NCBI GenBank assembly: GCA_910580045.1
Contig: CAJTXF010000114.1
Span: 1-5,501, forward strand
DNA length: 5,501 bases
Reading direction: 5' to 3'
Source of the DNA: an uncultured Eubacteriales bacterium
GTDB taxonomy: Bacteria > Bacillota > Clostridia > Oscillospirales > Acutalibacteraceae
The translations under genes and the position numbers were made by a program. The notes under the pieces were generated by a model. It ran no database searches and was not told the DNA's origin. It worked only from the letters and a program-made list of their open reading frames with translations. The first letter of the stretch is position 1. Each line of letters begins with the position of its first letter. Shown in pieces: positions 5,457 through 5,501 of this stretch.

Positions 5457-5501
5457 GGCCCGGTGGTCAAGCGGCTAAGACACCGCCGTGAAAGGGCGGT
5501 G
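5457..5501 (+). tRNA. Partial tRNA: tRNA-Glu-like body with a GAA (Phe) anticodon, cut by the window edge
   Basis: It starts 3 bases after the tRNA-Met CCA, so it is surely co-transcribed. Seen here are the acceptor 5' strand GGCCCGG (5457-5463), a short D arm GTC/GAC (5466-5468 with 5479-5481) with loop AAGCGGCTAA, A26, and the anticodon stem CCGCC/GGCGG (5483-5487 with 5495-5499). Acceptor and D arm are typical of bacterial tRNA-Glu and unlike tRNA-Phe, which has a GCTC/GAGC D stem. The loop, however, is GTGAAAG, so the anticodon at 5490-5492 is GAA. The usual tRNA-Glu loop is CTTTCAC (anticodon TTC), whose exact reverse complement is GTGAAAG. The T arm and acceptor 3' strand lie outside the window, so whether the gene is intact, and its charging identity, cannot be judged here. 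Confidence 0.75.

Noticed and set aside
1..5501. CRISPR array, insertion sequence, phage or defence system
   Set aside because: No regularly spaced repeats, transposase, integrase or defence-like domains appear in any frame. The coding content is housekeeping, sporulation and transport.

Overview
The window looks like chromosomal DNA from a moderately GC-rich, spore-forming member of the Clostridia. The gut Oscillospiraceae (Flavonifractor/Pseudoflavonifractor-like) are my best guess. This is inferred from a SleB-type spore cortex hydrolase, strong AGGAGG-type ribosome binding sites, TTGACA/TATAAT promoters with 17-base spacers, and a tRNA with an encoded CCA. No sequence search supports the placement.

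Layout. At the left edge a very strong minus-strand promoter, with phased A-tracts upstream, fires out of the window through two short leader hairpins. It resembles a promoter for stable RNA or a ribosomal operon. Diverging from it is sleB (+, 235-936), which ends at a long, probably bidirectional terminator (976-1011). Convergent to sleB is a two-gene minus-strand unit: an MFS transporter (2078-3289), preceded by a good promoter, and then a Rob-like AraC regulator with a GyrI-like ligand-binding half (1118-2017). This pairing suggests a transporter and a small-molecule-sensing regulator that act on the same compound. A 23-25 base imperfect direct repeat brackets the regulator gene. A roughly 390-base, pyrimidine-rich intergenic region separates the transporter from guaB. 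It carries divergent promoters at its two ends. guaB (IMP dehydrogenase, about 3687-5165) is complete, has all its catalytic motifs, and is followed by a clear intrinsic terminator.

The right edge starts a tRNA operon under its own consensus promoter: a complete elongator tRNA-Met(CAT), then after 3 bases a tRNA cut by the window edge. The second tRNA has the body of tRNA-Glu, but its anticodon arm is the exact reverse complement of the usual tRNA-Glu arm, so it reads GAA, a phenylalanine anticodon. This is the most unusual observation in the window. The remaining genes are ordinary housekeeping, sporulation and transport functions.
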